Below, piece by piece: positions 44,793-53,621 of a stretch of DNA of 64,000 nt. A program made the position numbers and the translations under genes. Source of the stretch: RGIG426 sp045598965 (GTDB lineage: Bacteria; Bacillota; Clostridia; Oscillospirales; Acutalibacteraceae); NCBI GenBank assembly GCA_045598965.1, contig JAZRVH010000007.1, forward strand, positions 94,261 through 158,260, written 5' to 3'. Within the stretch, counting starts at the first letter, position 1, and each line of letters starts with the position of its first letter. The notes under the pieces were generated by a model. The model made no database searches. It was not told the origin of the DNA and worked only from the letters and a program-made list of their open reading frames with translations.

Positions 44793-47423
44793 ATGCAGCC
44801 GGAACTTTTCAAACGACTGGAATCGCTGTCTGCGGCGTACGCAGATGCTATGAACGGGGAATATAATGATAAGAAAATCCCTTCGGGATGTTATTATATT
44901 TCCAAACGTGATATTTTATCGCTTCCTCGTGATGATGGCGAGAATCGCTACGTCTATGGAAATGATGGATTTAACTTTTGGGCATACACCTCCGGGTATA
45001 TGCACTGTAACGACGGAGCGTTCAGCCCGCTGCTGTATAGTGCCGAGGGGCAGGAGCCCCGTGCGGCGTGGTTCGTCGGTGTAAAAACGGGGGAGGGCTA
45101 CAAAACCTTCCCGGTGTTCGCCGCACCTTTCCAAAAGGATGACGTCAAACGCTACACCGTGTTTAACTCCTCTTGTGTGACCTATGTGGCCGAGGCATGC
45201 GAAATGCGTTTCTCTGTTCGTGTGTTCACGACCAAAGACCGCAAGATGCTGTTTACGGCTACGGCGGAGAATTTGGGTAACGAGAAAAAAGAGTGTTGGC
45301 TTTCGTCGTATTTTTGCCCTCATTTGGAGTATACCTTGGGCGAATGCGGCGAGACCCGCTGGTTTAAGGAAATTCGTGTTGGTGAAAAACCGGCAGACGG
45401 GGGATTAGCTCCGTTCACCGCTCAAATTCGTGTGATGATCAGCCGCACGAAACAAGTGAGCAACTTCGGCACGTGGTCTCGTGCTTTTGATATCGAAAAC
45501 GGCACCCTGCTTTCCGCTGAGGAAAACACTTCTCGTTTTTCGGTGGTGGGCGGTGTTCACGGTAGTCTCCACAGTGGCTACAAGTATTTTACCGGTCACT
45601 GGGACAACCCGAAACACGTCACCGTGTTTAACGACGTGGGCGTGTTTGCCGACTCCCTTACGATGGAGCTTTCCGCCGGCGGTCGTGCTCGGTGGGATGC
45701 TCAGCTCATCTACACCGTCCGTTGCGAGGATACAAAACCGCTGGACGAGCTGCTGACGCATCGGGTGTCTGCAAAAGAGACGGATGCGTACCTTGCGGCT
45801 ATCGACGAGCTGGAATCTTCCAAACACGATGATTTCGAGATGACATTCTCGAATCTGCAATCCGGCAACCTGACAGACGGCAAGCTGAACCATTTCTTTG
45901 AACACCTCAAAAAACAGATTGAGTTTTGTGCCATGCTTAAGGGCTATGCCCAAACCGGAGCCGGTTCGCTTATCGGTATCCGAGATGTGATGCAGGCACT
46001 GGAGGCCTACTTGATTTGGCGTCCGGAGGATAGCCGTAAAAAGATTATCGAAGCCATCAGCTTCACCGACCCGTCCGGCCGTTGTCCCCGTCAGTATTCG
46101 TTGCCGGCGTATGAGGGCGACGTTCCCCGTATGGATGTACGTCCTTTCATTGACCAAGGCGTGTGGGTCATCTCCACGATTGTGACCTATCTCAAGTTTA
46201 CCGGTGATTTCTCCATTTTGGAGGAGGATTGCGGCTACTACGATATTCTAAACAAAAACCCCGGTGCACGGTTGACCGGCGAGGGCCTTGTTCGCAAGAG
46301 TGCGGAGCATGACACCGTGTTGGAGCATATGTTACGCATTTTGGAATATCTCCTCCGCCAGATTGACGAAGAAACGGGTTGTGTGCGGGTATTGTTTGGC
46401 GATTGGAACGATGCGTTGGACGGCCTCGGCGTTTCGAAAGACCCGGACGTTGAATATGGCACCGGCGTTTCCGTTATGGCGTGTGCCCAGGTGTGGCAAA
46501 ACCTGAACGAGATGATTGAATTGCTCGGTCGGTTAGACGAAAAACGCTACGCCGAGAGAATCGAGCGATATAAAGTGGTCGCCAATCGGATGGAGCAGGG
46601 ATTACGCACCTACGGCGTTGTGGAAAACGACAAAGGGGTAAAACGCATTATCCACGGTTGGGGCGACCATCGTGATTATCTTGTGGGAAGCTTTTGCGAC
46701 CCCGACGGGCTCGACCGTGTGAGCAGCACATCCCTTGCGTTCTGGGTGATGACCGGGCTTTTGAAAAAAGACCCGTCGATGCGTTGGCAAATTCGTGACG
46801 ACTTGATGTCGCTGGATACAAAATACGGCGTTTTGACCTTCTCTCATCCCTTCGCAGAGGATGCGGTGGGCTTCGGTCGTATCAACAAGCTCCCCGCCGG
46901 CACCGCCGAAAACGGAGCTGTCTACGTTCACGCTTCTATGTTTGCTATCATGGCACTGTTCCGTATGGGCTTTGCGGAAGACGGCTGGAAAGAGCTTGTA
47001 AAGGCATTGCCCATTACGCACGACTTTACATCGCTGTCTCCGTTTGTTATGCCCAACTCCTACGGCTATAATGCGGCGTTGAATATTGACGGCGATTCTA
47101 TGAACGATTGGCAGACGGGCAGTTCAAACGTAACGATGAAGCTGTTCGTGCGTGACGTGTTGGGCGTTTGCCCCGAATATGAGGGGGTAGTTATTCGTCC
47201 GGCTGCCAAAGGGCCCTTCGACGGAGTGGAGGGAAAGGTGCTTGTAAAGGGCAAACCCTTAACAGTTAAAATCCGTCGTGTTGCGGGGGATAAAGCCCGC
47301 TATTTTGTGGACGGAATTGAGCAACCCTGTGAATTTGATGAAACACTCCAAACGTGGAGTCTGTTTATCGCAAACGACAAAATCGAGAAAGGAGCCAGTG
47401 TCATTGCGGAGCTTCCGCGTTGA
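44793..47423 (+). CDS. GH94-like glycoside phosphorylase
   Basis: An 876-residue protein of the cellobiose-phosphorylase type. A beta-sandwich N-terminal region (about 1-300) is followed by an (alpha/alpha)6-barrel catalytic region in which FGDWNDALDG near residue 537 matches the GH94 segment that holds the general acid. IHGWGDHRDY, RVSSTSLAFWV and a phosphate-site-like TGSSNV are also present. It has no signal peptide, so it acts in the cytoplasm, where such enzymes split imported oligosaccharides with phosphate to give a sugar-1-phosphate. GH94, GH149 and GH161 are hard to separate by eye. TAGGAGG precedes ATG, and it overlaps the next gene. Confidence 0.8.
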   Translation: MQPELFKRLESLSAAYADAMNGEYNDKKIPSGCYYISKRDILSLPRDDGENRYVYGNDGFNFWAYTSGYMHCNDGAFSPLLYSAEGQEPRAAWFVGVKTGEGYKTFPVFAAPFQKDDVKRYTVFNSSCVTYVAEACEMRFSVRVFTTKDRKMLFTATAENLGNEKKECWLSSYFCPHLEYTLGECGETRWFKEIRVGEKPADGGLAPFTAQIRVMISRTKQVSNFGTWSRAFDIENGTLLSAEENTSRFSVVGGVHGSLHSGYKYFTGHWDNPKHVTVFNDVGVFADSLTMELSAGGRARWDAQLIYTVRCEDTKPLDELLTHRVSAKETDAYLAAIDELESSKHDDFEMTFSNLQSGNLTDGKLNHFFEHLKKQIEFCAMLKGYAQTGAGSLIGIRDVMQALEAYLIWRPEDSRKKIIEAISFTDPSGRCPRQYSLPAYEGDVPRMDVRPFIDQGVWVISTIVTYLKFTGDFSILEEDCGYYDILNKNPGARLTGEGLVRKSAEHDTVLEHMLRILEYLLRQIDEETGCVRVLFGDWNDALDGLGVSKDPDVEYGTGVSVMACAQVWQNLNEMIELLGRLDEKRYAERIERYKVVANRMEQGLRTYGVVENDKGVKRIIHGWGDHRDYLVGSFCDPDGLDRVSSTSLAFWVMTGLLKKDPSMRWQIRDDLMSLDTKYGVLTFSHPFAEDAVGFGRINKLPAGTAENGAVYVHASMFAIMALFRMGFAEDGWKELVKALPITHDFTSLSPFVMPNSYGYNAALNIDGDSMNDWQTGSSNVTMKLFVRDVLGVCPEYEGVVIRPAAKGPFDGVEGKVLVKGKPLTVKIRRVAGDKARYFVDGIEQPCEFDETLQTWSLFIANDKIEKGASVIAELPR

Positions 47424-48418
47424 CCGAAAGACTTATGAAAGACCAGTACGATTTGAGAGAGAGAGAGCTCCAATCACGACCGGGCATTTCCGGCGAGGTT
47501 GACGGCAAGAAATTTGACATTGGCACCTGGTGGTGGGATTTGTCCGGCATTAAAGGCTTTGCCCGTGGTGTCGGTCATGAGCAAATTATGCGTCACCTGA
47601 AAAACAACCACGTGTCCGAGATTTACCTCGACGTTACCGGTATGTATGCGGACGGCGAGGTGGGGGACCCTCTCGGTGCCAGTTATTCGGATGTCCAACG
47701 CTTTGTGGCACGTTGCCGTGACCTTGGCATTCGTGTATCCGCCATGACTGGCGTATCCCGTGACCGTTGCCGTCGCTGGATTGACCCGGACCGTCACTAT
47801 CCGGAAATCGACAGCTTCATCGACTCGGTGGCGTTTTACAATGCGTTCTCCGAGCCGGAGGAACGTTTCACCTCTGCCCACATTGATGTGGAGCCGCACT
47901 CCATCTCCGACTTCAACGAACGCCGTTCGCACTATTTCCAGCAGTACGCCATCCTGATGCGGTATATTTCCCAGCGTCTCCACCATAACGGGTTAGAGCT
48001 GGAAACCGACGTGTGTGGCGATTTGCGTGAGACGGATGTCGTGAAAATCGGCAGAAAGGAAATGAACATCATTGACGTGGTGTTTGACACCTGCGATACC
48101 GTTACCGTCATGGCGTACCGTCGGGAGGCGGCTCGCCAAATGGTATTCGGTACTGACCGCTATATCCCGTATGCCAAGAAATATAACAAACGCCTCGTGG
48201 TCGGCTGTGAGACGATGTTACCTTGCTTGGATCTCGCCATTGACGATATCCCGCCCCAAATTACGTATTCCTCCGTCGGACGGGACGTGATGCTCGAGGA
48301 GATGGACAAGCTTCAGCACATGATTATCGACACCGGGCTCGAAAAGTACGGCATTGCGGTGCACCACGTGTACAGCTGGTACCAGCTTTTTGAAAAAGCG
48401 GCAACCGGAATTGAGTAA
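47420..48418 (+). CDS. Unknown probable TIM-barrel protein beside the phosphorylase
   Basis: A 332-residue cytoplasmic protein. Strand-like segments ending in acidic residues (VSEIYLDVTGMYADG, RFTSAHIDVEPHSISDF, IIDVVFDTCDTVTVMAYR) and a distal YGIAVHHVYSW resemble glycoside hydrolase barrels of the GH18 type, but the DxxDxDxE motif is missing. The start is probably TTG 47420, overlapping the phosphorylase stop, with GGAG eight bases upstream; ATG 47435 is the alternative. It belongs to the phosphorylase operon and may process the same sugar. I give no enzyme name. Confidence 0.65.
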   Translation: MTERLMKDQYDLRERELQSRPGISGEVDGKKFDIGTWWWDLSGIKGFARGVGHEQIMRHLKNNHVSEIYLDVTGMYADGEVGDPLGASYSDVQRFVARCRDLGIRVSAMTGVSRDRCRRWIDPDRHYPEIDSFIDSVAFYNAFSEPEERFTSAHIDVEPHSISDFNERRSHYFQQYAILMRYISQRLHHNGLELETDVCGDLRETDVVKIGRKEMNIIDVVFDTCDTVTVMAYRREAARQMVFGTDRYIPYAKKYNKRLVVGCETMLPCLDLAIDDIPPQITYSSVGRDVMLEEMDKLQHMIIDTGLEKYGIAVHHVYSWYQLFEKAATGIE

Positions 48419-48485
48419 TTTTAACGAAAACCAAGTAGATTTCAAAGATTTTTTGTAATTTTCGTTAATTTTTTCAACTTTCCTA

Positions 48486-48514
48486 TTGACAACAGTTAAA
48501 AATAAGAGTATAAA
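48486..48514 (+). promoter_or_regulatory. Sigma-A promoter upstream of the membrane-anchored surface protein
   Basis: TTGACA and TATAAA are separated by 17 bp. The leader to the start codon at 48636 is about 115 bases and carries a hairpin. Confidence 0.85.
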
Positions 48515-48547
48515 AGTAATATAAATAGCGATTTTGCGGGCATTTTG

Positions 48548-48581
48548 CACCCTTTTTTCGGGAAATTCCCCGAAAAAGGTG
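48548..48581 (+). promoter_or_regulatory. Leader hairpin before the surface protein gene
   Basis: CACCCTTTTTTCGGG and CCCCGAAAAAGGTG form a stem of about 13 bp with one mismatch or bulge and a short loop. No T-run follows it directly. It may stabilise the mRNA or attenuate transcription. Confidence 0.55.
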
Positions 48582-48635
48582 TATTAAGTGACCCGCTTAA
48601 CCGATAATTATTCTTCAAGGAAGGCGGTTTTTTCT

Positions 48636-50150
48636 ATGAAAAAAACACTCTGCATCACCCTCTGTGTCGCACTGATGGCTTCCGTCTTGTTGGTTCTGCC
48701 GGCTTCTGCCGCCACGAACAGCAACCCGATGGTCGTTCGTCCGATACAGTACACGTCTGCCGGCCCCAATGACGGCGGCATCCAAGTCGTGTATAGAGAA
48801 ACCTTTGACGGCGTTTCGTCGCCCGAGGCTGCCGGCTATTTCCCCGGCTACTTGGACTACGGCGATCAGCCGGCTCACTTCATTCCGGCGTGTGACCTTA
48901 CGCTTACCTCCGGTCACTCCGGCAAGGGCCTTCTTGTTTCCAACCGTGACAAGGTTTACGGCAAAAAGTCCGGCAAAACGAAACAGCTCGACCACAAAGG
49001 CGGCGAGTTTTCGTTCGTGATGACCAACCACTACCCGAAAAAAGGTGCTTCCGAGACTTCGAAATACGTTGACAAGTCCGACAACTTCCTCACGGCGTAT
49101 GAGCAGGTCATCAACGAAGGCGGCGGCAAAGATATCGGCAGCATCATCGGCAAATATGTCAGCGATGTGACCGACAAACAAGATGTGTCTCTGTTCTTCT
49201 CCATGTGGGTTTACACCGACACCGCCCAAACCTTCCTGCCGAAAATTCAGTATATGGGCACCAACGAGCTTTGGATTCCGGCGGACGACTACTGGGAAGT
49301 TCCGGCGAAAACCTGGACTCAGATCGGTGCTATCGTCGACAACGGCAAAACCTACTATTGCTCGCTCGTCGGTGAAGGCGGTAAAGAGGCCTACGGTGTC
49401 TACGGCGGCATGAACGCCACCACCGAGTCCAAATTCTGCATGGCGACGAAATCCAAGAACCCCGACGGTTCGGTGAGCTTCACCAACGGCGACTACATCA
49501 TCGACGACATCACCATTTGGAAAGTCTCCGACAAATCCAAACTCTTCAATATGCAATACACCATGCTCGACAAGAGCGTGAAAACCGGTCTTGACGGTTT
49601 GGTGGAAATCGACAACAAAGACAACATCGCTTCCAAAAAAGTGGTAAACGCCTTTGAAACTCCCACCACCAAGAAAACGGTGGCTACCACCAAAAAAACG
49701 GTTCAGACCCAAAAGAAAACTACCGCCACGAAAGTGGTGAAAGTCACCGACAAAAACGGTGACGTTGTCGGCACCAAGAAAGTGGTTGTGACCACTCCGC
49801 CGACCACCGCCACGAAAGTGGTGAAAGTCACCAACAAAAACGGTGACGTTATCGGCACCAAAAAAGTCGTGATTACCGAAGCCACCGGCACCGGCACCGC
49901 TACGGGTACCGGCACCGGCACCGGAGCGGAAGTGACCGCTACCGGCACTGGCACGGGCACCGGTACGGAGACAATGGTTGCCGAGGTTACCAAGGCTGAG
50001 ACCACCGTTACCGATGCGGACGGTGATCCTGTCGAGCCGGAGGAGAAGGGCAGCCTTACCTGGCTGTGGATTCTCATCGGCGTGGTCGTTGCAGGTGGCG
50101 GCGGAACAGCTGCTTACGTGCTGACCAAGAAAAAGGGCACCGCTGAATAA
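48636..50150 (+). CDS. Secreted, C-terminally membrane-anchored surface protein
   Basis: A 504-residue protein with signal peptide (LCITLCVALMASVLLVLPASA), a roughly 310-residue beta-rich domain like those in the dockerin proteins downstream (VYRETFDG, WVYTDTAQTF, DYIIDDITIWKV), a Lys/Thr-rich region with two copies of ATKVVKV(T)xKNGDVxGTKKVV, a Thr/Gly-rich microsatellite-like stretch, and a C-terminal membrane helix (WLWILIGVVVAGGGGTAAYVL) with a positive end. It has no dockerin. It may bind polysaccharide and fix it to the cell surface. ATG 48636 follows AAGGAAGGCGG. Confidence 0.8.
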   Translation: MKKTLCITLCVALMASVLLVLPASAATNSNPMVVRPIQYTSAGPNDGGIQVVYRETFDGVSSPEAAGYFPGYLDYGDQPAHFIPACDLTLTSGHSGKGLLVSNRDKVYGKKSGKTKQLDHKGGEFSFVMTNHYPKKGASETSKYVDKSDNFLTAYEQVINEGGGKDIGSIIGKYVSDVTDKQDVSLFFSMWVYTDTAQTFLPKIQYMGTNELWIPADDYWEVPAKTWTQIGAIVDNGKTYYCSLVGEGGKEAYGVYGGMNATTESKFCMATKSKNPDGSVSFTNGDYIIDDITIWKVSDKSKLFNMQYTMLDKSVKTGLDGLVEIDNKDNIASKKVVNAFETPTTKKTVATTKKTVQTQKKTTATKVVKVTDKNGDVVGTKKVVVTTPPTTATKVVKVTNKNGDVIGTKKVVITEATGTGTATGTGTGTGAEVTATGTGTGTGTETMVAEVTKAETTVTDADGDPVEPEEKGSLTWLWILIGVVVAGGGGTAAYVLTKKKGTAE

Positions 50151-50189
50151 GTCGGCTGTCCACCATTAAGTTGTGTTCGATTGCTCGCT

Positions 50190-50220
50190 GTCGGCGGGGT
50201 AGTGCCACACCACTGCCGAC
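50190..50220 (+). promoter_or_regulatory. Possible hairpin between the surface and dockerin genes
   Basis: GTCGGC and GCCGAC close a bulged stem with AGTG/CACT inside. No T-run is present, so it is more likely an mRNA structure than a terminator. The rest of the 113-bp gap holds only the ribosome site of the next gene. Confidence 0.35.
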
Positions 50221-50263
50221 GGCGACGAACAGAAGATAGTAAATGAAATAGGAGGAGATACCC

Positions 50264-51505
50264 ATGAAAAAATTGTCCAAGGTTCTCGCACTGGTTCTTA
50301 CCCTTGCGATGGTCATTGGTGCAACCCTCGTGACCGGCGTGGTTACCGCTTCTGCGGACGACGTGGTTGTGTGGGAAGGCACTATTGACATGGACTTCAC
50401 CACCAAAAACACTGTGGCAATCATCAACAGCGATGACTCCTTGACCCAGGCGATCCGTGATGACTTGGCTCAGAACGGTCCCGCTACTGCGTACACCCTG
50501 ACCTCTGCTGACTCTTACTTTGTAGACGGTCCGAGTGGTTACACGGTTTTCGGTTTCTATGATGAGATGACTGCTGCCACTCCGGACAACTACCACGAGT
50601 GGTGGGGTCAATCGGAAAAAGGTCAGGAAATGACGAACGTTTCCTGGACGGATGCTGCTGACCTCGCTTTGATGGGTCTGAAAGTTAGCATCTGCCTGTA
50701 TTCCGATGGCTCCGGTGATACCGGCCACGTCGGCACCATCAAACTGGTTGCCACCCACTCCGCCGGTGCCAAACCGGTGACCACTGCGGCTCCGCAGCCG
50801 TCCGTTAAACCGGAGGACATCCAAAACAAACAGGTTCTGTGGACCGGCGAAATTGGCGAGGATATGGTCACCAACAACACCATTGCCCTCTTCAAAATCG
50901 ACGAGTTGACCCAGGCCATCCGTGACGATGTCGCTGCCAATGGTCCGGCGGTCGCTTACGTTGTTGAGGCGGATGCAGCCTACGTTTCCGGTGATTCCGG
51001 CTACGCTTCCTACCTCTTCTATGAAGAGTCGACTGCTCAGACCTCTGATGGTTATCTCGAGTGCTGGGCGGACAAGGGCAGCAACGTGAACTCTGCTGTG
51101 TTCACTTCCGCTGACCTCGCCAAAATGGGCCCGAAAGTCCAGTTTGGTCTTGCTTGCGACACCAGCGGTGACGTGATTCACGTGAACAGCCTCACCCTGT
51201 ATGTTGCTCACAGCGGTAGCTTCACCGTTCCGTCTCAGGCTTCGACCGAGCCGTCTGCCAGCCAGACCGAGCCGTCTGCCAGCCAGACTGAGCCGTCTGC
51301 CGTGACCGAGCCGTCTTCTGCCACTGTCACCTATGGTGATGCGAACGACGACGGTTTGGTCAACATGAAAGACGTTCTTCTTCTCCGCAAACTGCTTGCT
51401 GATCTCCCGGTGGAAATCAACCAAGCTGCTGCTGACTACAACCAAGATGGTGCTGTCAACATGAAGGACGTTCTTGGCCTGCGTAAATACATCGCTCAAC
51501 AATAA
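50264..51505 (+). CDS. Dockerin protein with two repeated WSG/EAG-like modules
   Basis: A 413-residue secreted protein. After a signal peptide (VLALVLTLAMVIGATLVTGV) come two homologous modules of about 130 residues. Their common parts include VVVWEGTIDMDFTTKNTVAI, LTQAIRDD, a GPSGY or GDSGY turn and a GHVGTIKL/IHVNSLTLY end. They appear again three times in the 53622-56942 protein. A PSASQTEP linker leads to a C-terminal type I dockerin: GDANDDGLVNMKDVLLLRK and DYNQDGAVNMKDVLGLRK. Both calcium loops are intact. The modules have no known enzyme motif and may be carbohydrate-binding. TAGGAGGAGA precedes ATG. Confidence 0.9.
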   Translation: MKKLSKVLALVLTLAMVIGATLVTGVVTASADDVVVWEGTIDMDFTTKNTVAIINSDDSLTQAIRDDLAQNGPATAYTLTSADSYFVDGPSGYTVFGFYDEMTAATPDNYHEWWGQSEKGQEMTNVSWTDAADLALMGLKVSICLYSDGSGDTGHVGTIKLVATHSAGAKPVTTAAPQPSVKPEDIQNKQVLWTGEIGEDMVTNNTIALFKIDELTQAIRDDVAANGPAVAYVVEADAAYVSGDSGYASYLFYEESTAQTSDGYLECWADKGSNVNSAVFTSADLAKMGPKVQFGLACDTSGDVIHVNSLTLYVAHSGSFTVPSQASTEPSASQTEPSASQTEPSAVTEPSSATVTYGDANDDGLVNMKDVLLLRKLLADLPVEINQAAADYNQDGAVNMKDVLGLRKYIAQQ

Positions 51506-51612
51506 TATGAGCATTCCTTTTCAAACGGAAAGGGACCGTAAATTGTCAGAAACTCTGTCAGAGAGTTCTGAAATATTCAGAAAAATTATTTAGAAAAAGG
51601 AGATTAAAAACC

Positions 51613-52320
51613 ATGAAAAAAGTACTTGCTATCCTCGTGTCTGCTCTGCTCGTTATGAGCCTTTGCGTGACCGCTTCCGCCGCTTCCTTCGCTCTCGCTT
51701 TCGACAACGTCGAAGTTGAAGAGGGCACCGCTCAGGTCGTTCTCCCCTTGAATGCCACCACCAATGACGGTATCTGGGCTTTCATCATCGAGATGACCTA
51801 TGACACCTCTGCTCTTACCTTCAACAAAGCCGAAGCTCCGGCGTTCAACGTCACCCCGAACGAAAAAGAGCCGGGTCTTGTTAAACTCGTGTTCGACGCC
51901 AAAGAGATGGCGAACGTCACCGATACCGGTGTCATCGCCAACGTGACCTTCGACGTCAAAGGCGGCGTGGGTTCCTATGCTGTTTCTGCTACCTGCCCGG
52001 ATCCTGCTTCCAACATCGATGTTGACTTCGCTGATGTGAATACCGAAGTTGCTGCCGGTTCCGTGAACATCATTGCCAAGACCGAGCCGTCCGAGACTGA
52101 GCCGTCCGAGACCGAGCCGTCCGAGACCGAGCCGTCCGAAGAGCCGACCGAGCCGTCCGAAGCCCCGGCTACCCAGCCGACCGCTGCTCCGACCACTGCT
52201 CCGACCGCTGCTCCGACGACCAACGCCGCTGTGCCGTCTACCGGTTCTATGATTCCGGCCGCTGCTGTGGTTCTCGCGTCTGCGTCCGCTGCTGTGCTTT
52301 GCTTCGCCCGCAAAAAGTAA
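51613..52320 (+). CDS. Single-cohesin surface protein with sortase-like C-terminus
   Basis: A 235-residue protein: signal peptide (LAILVSALLVMSLCVTASAA), then one cohesin domain of about 135 residues (FDNVEVEEGTAQVVLPL, FIIEMTYDTSAL, VIANVTFDVKG are the cohesin strands), a PSETEPSETEP and Pro/Ala/Thr linker, and a C-terminal VPSTGS, hydrophobic stretch and RKK. The last resembles a sortase sorting signal (VPSTG in place of LPxTG). It would display one cohesin on the wall for the dockerin proteins around it. A sibling begins at 63861. A hairpin (51547-51570) lies in its leader. Confidence 0.88.
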   Translation: MKKVLAILVSALLVMSLCVTASAASFALAFDNVEVEEGTAQVVLPLNATTNDGIWAFIIEMTYDTSALTFNKAEAPAFNVTPNEKEPGLVKLVFDAKEMANVTDTGVIANVTFDVKGGVGSYAVSATCPDPASNIDVDFADVNTEVAAGSVNIIAKTEPSETEPSETEPSETEPSEEPTEPSEAPATQPTAAPTTAPTAAPTTNAAVPSTGSMIPAAAVVLASASAAVLCFARKK

Positions 52321-52382
52321 TTTTTGAGGGTTGAGTAAACCTTGGGTTTAATCCGGTGGCACGGGACTAAATCCAAATAAGA

Positions 52383-52421
52383 AAACGGGTAAGTTCGTTT
52401 TGAACTTACCCGTTTTTCCTT
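52383..52421 (+). terminator. Terminator after the cohesin gene
   Basis: AACGGGTAAGTTC, a five-base loop and GAACTTACCCGTT, followed by TTTTTCC. The stem is 13 bp. The region between the stop (52320) and the terminator holds nothing else. Confidence 0.88.
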
Positions 52422-52475
52422 TTTTACGGGATTTGGTCAAATACCACAAAAATTCGTGTTTTTTTCAAAAATCTA

Positions 52476-52504
52476 TTGCGAAAATCGTATAGTTTTGTTA
52501 TAAT
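52476..52504 (+). promoter_or_regulatory. Sigma-A promoter of the dockerin gene at 52539
   Basis: TTGCGA and TATAAT have a 17-bp spacer. The start codon is 35 bases beyond the -10 box. Confidence 0.8.
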
Positions 52505-52538
52505 ATAAGGACCAATATAAAGAAGGAGTTGTTCTGCC

Positions 52539-53561
52539 ATGAAAAAGGTGTTTTCGGCGGTATTTGCGTTTACTTCCGTGTTGTTAGTGGTGGTTTTGGC
52601 GGCGACACCGTTGTTCTCGGCGTTCGCGGCGGAGGACCACAACGTGATGCTTACGGCGGAAGACCACAACGTAATGCTTAACGCCACCGAAACCGGCGTT
52701 TCCGAGCGTCAGCACGTGGTGCTGTATGACCAAAACTTCGAGCCGGTGGACGACACGAAAATCAAAAGCCCCGTCCGTTCGGAAGTGGGCAAAAGCAAAG
52801 TGGTTGCCGAGTTGCCCGACCGCGAAGGCAGCGGTGTGCAGGTGCAGATGATTTACGACCGCGTGATGATCGGTATCCAACCGAAAGGCATCGGCGATAT
52901 CCTGTATCCTTACGGCGAGTTCAAAGATGGTGACACTTTCCATTTCAAGATGGACGTGTACCTCGACGTGGATAACGCGCAGGATTTCTATCCGTTCGTG
53001 CTTCTTTGCATCGGCGGTGGTGCTCGTTCGCCGGAGGAGAAGGAATATAACTACGACGAGTGGTATCCCTCCGAGAAAAACGGCCAAGCGAAAAACCTGA
53101 CCGGCTCGAACATCATTCAGCCCCGCACGTGGACGACGATTGAGTACGAATTCACCGTAAAAGACGGTGCTTCCGATAAAGGCCGCAACATCAGCTTCTA
53201 TACCGATGCCGGCGCGTTTTATCTGTACTTCGGCTCGCAGGTGCTGAACAAGAACATCTACCTCGACAACATCTTGCTCGAGATGGACACCGCGGCGGAC
53301 CCGAACACCCGTACCATGCCGACGACTGCCCCGAAAACCACAATAAAAGAGCCGACGACTGCCCCGAAAACCAACCCGACGGTGACGGCGGGCGACGTGA
53401 ACAGAGACGGTGCGGTGAATATGAAAGACGTGCTTGTGCTGCGTAAATATTTGGCGAGTATGACCGAAGATCTCGACCTCGAAGCCGCCGATATGAACGC
53501 GGACGGCGCCGTCAATATGAAAGACGTTCTTGCACTGCGCAAGAAACTGGCAGGGTTATAA
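52539..53561 (+). CDS. Dockerin protein with a carbohydrate-binding-like domain
   Basis: A 340-residue secreted protein. The signal peptide (FAFTSVLLVVVLAATPLFSAFA) is followed by a tandem AEDHNVML/AEDHNVML duplication. Residues about 55-250 form a beta-rich domain with a terminal IYLDNILLEMD strand as in CBM-type jelly rolls. A TTAPKTT linker and a type I dockerin follow: GDVNRDGAVNMKDVLVLRK and DMNADGAVNMKDVLALRK. No catalytic motif is seen. From this gene on GCGC sites appear in the DNA. Confidence 0.88.
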   Translation: MKKVFSAVFAFTSVLLVVVLAATPLFSAFAAEDHNVMLTAEDHNVMLNATETGVSERQHVVLYDQNFEPVDDTKIKSPVRSEVGKSKVVAELPDREGSGVQVQMIYDRVMIGIQPKGIGDILYPYGEFKDGDTFHFKMDVYLDVDNAQDFYPFVLLCIGGGARSPEEKEYNYDEWYPSEKNGQAKNLTGSNIIQPRTWTTIEYEFTVKDGASDKGRNISFYTDAGAFYLYFGSQVLNKNIYLDNILLEMDTAADPNTRTMPTTAPKTTIKEPTTAPKTNPTVTAGDVNRDGAVNMKDVLVLRKYLASMTEDLDLEAADMNADGAVNMKDVLALRKKLAGL

Positions 53562-53621
53562 AATGAGGCCGTAAACGCGGCGGACTTTTTATAAAAATTT
53601 TATTGAAGGAGAAGAAAACCT

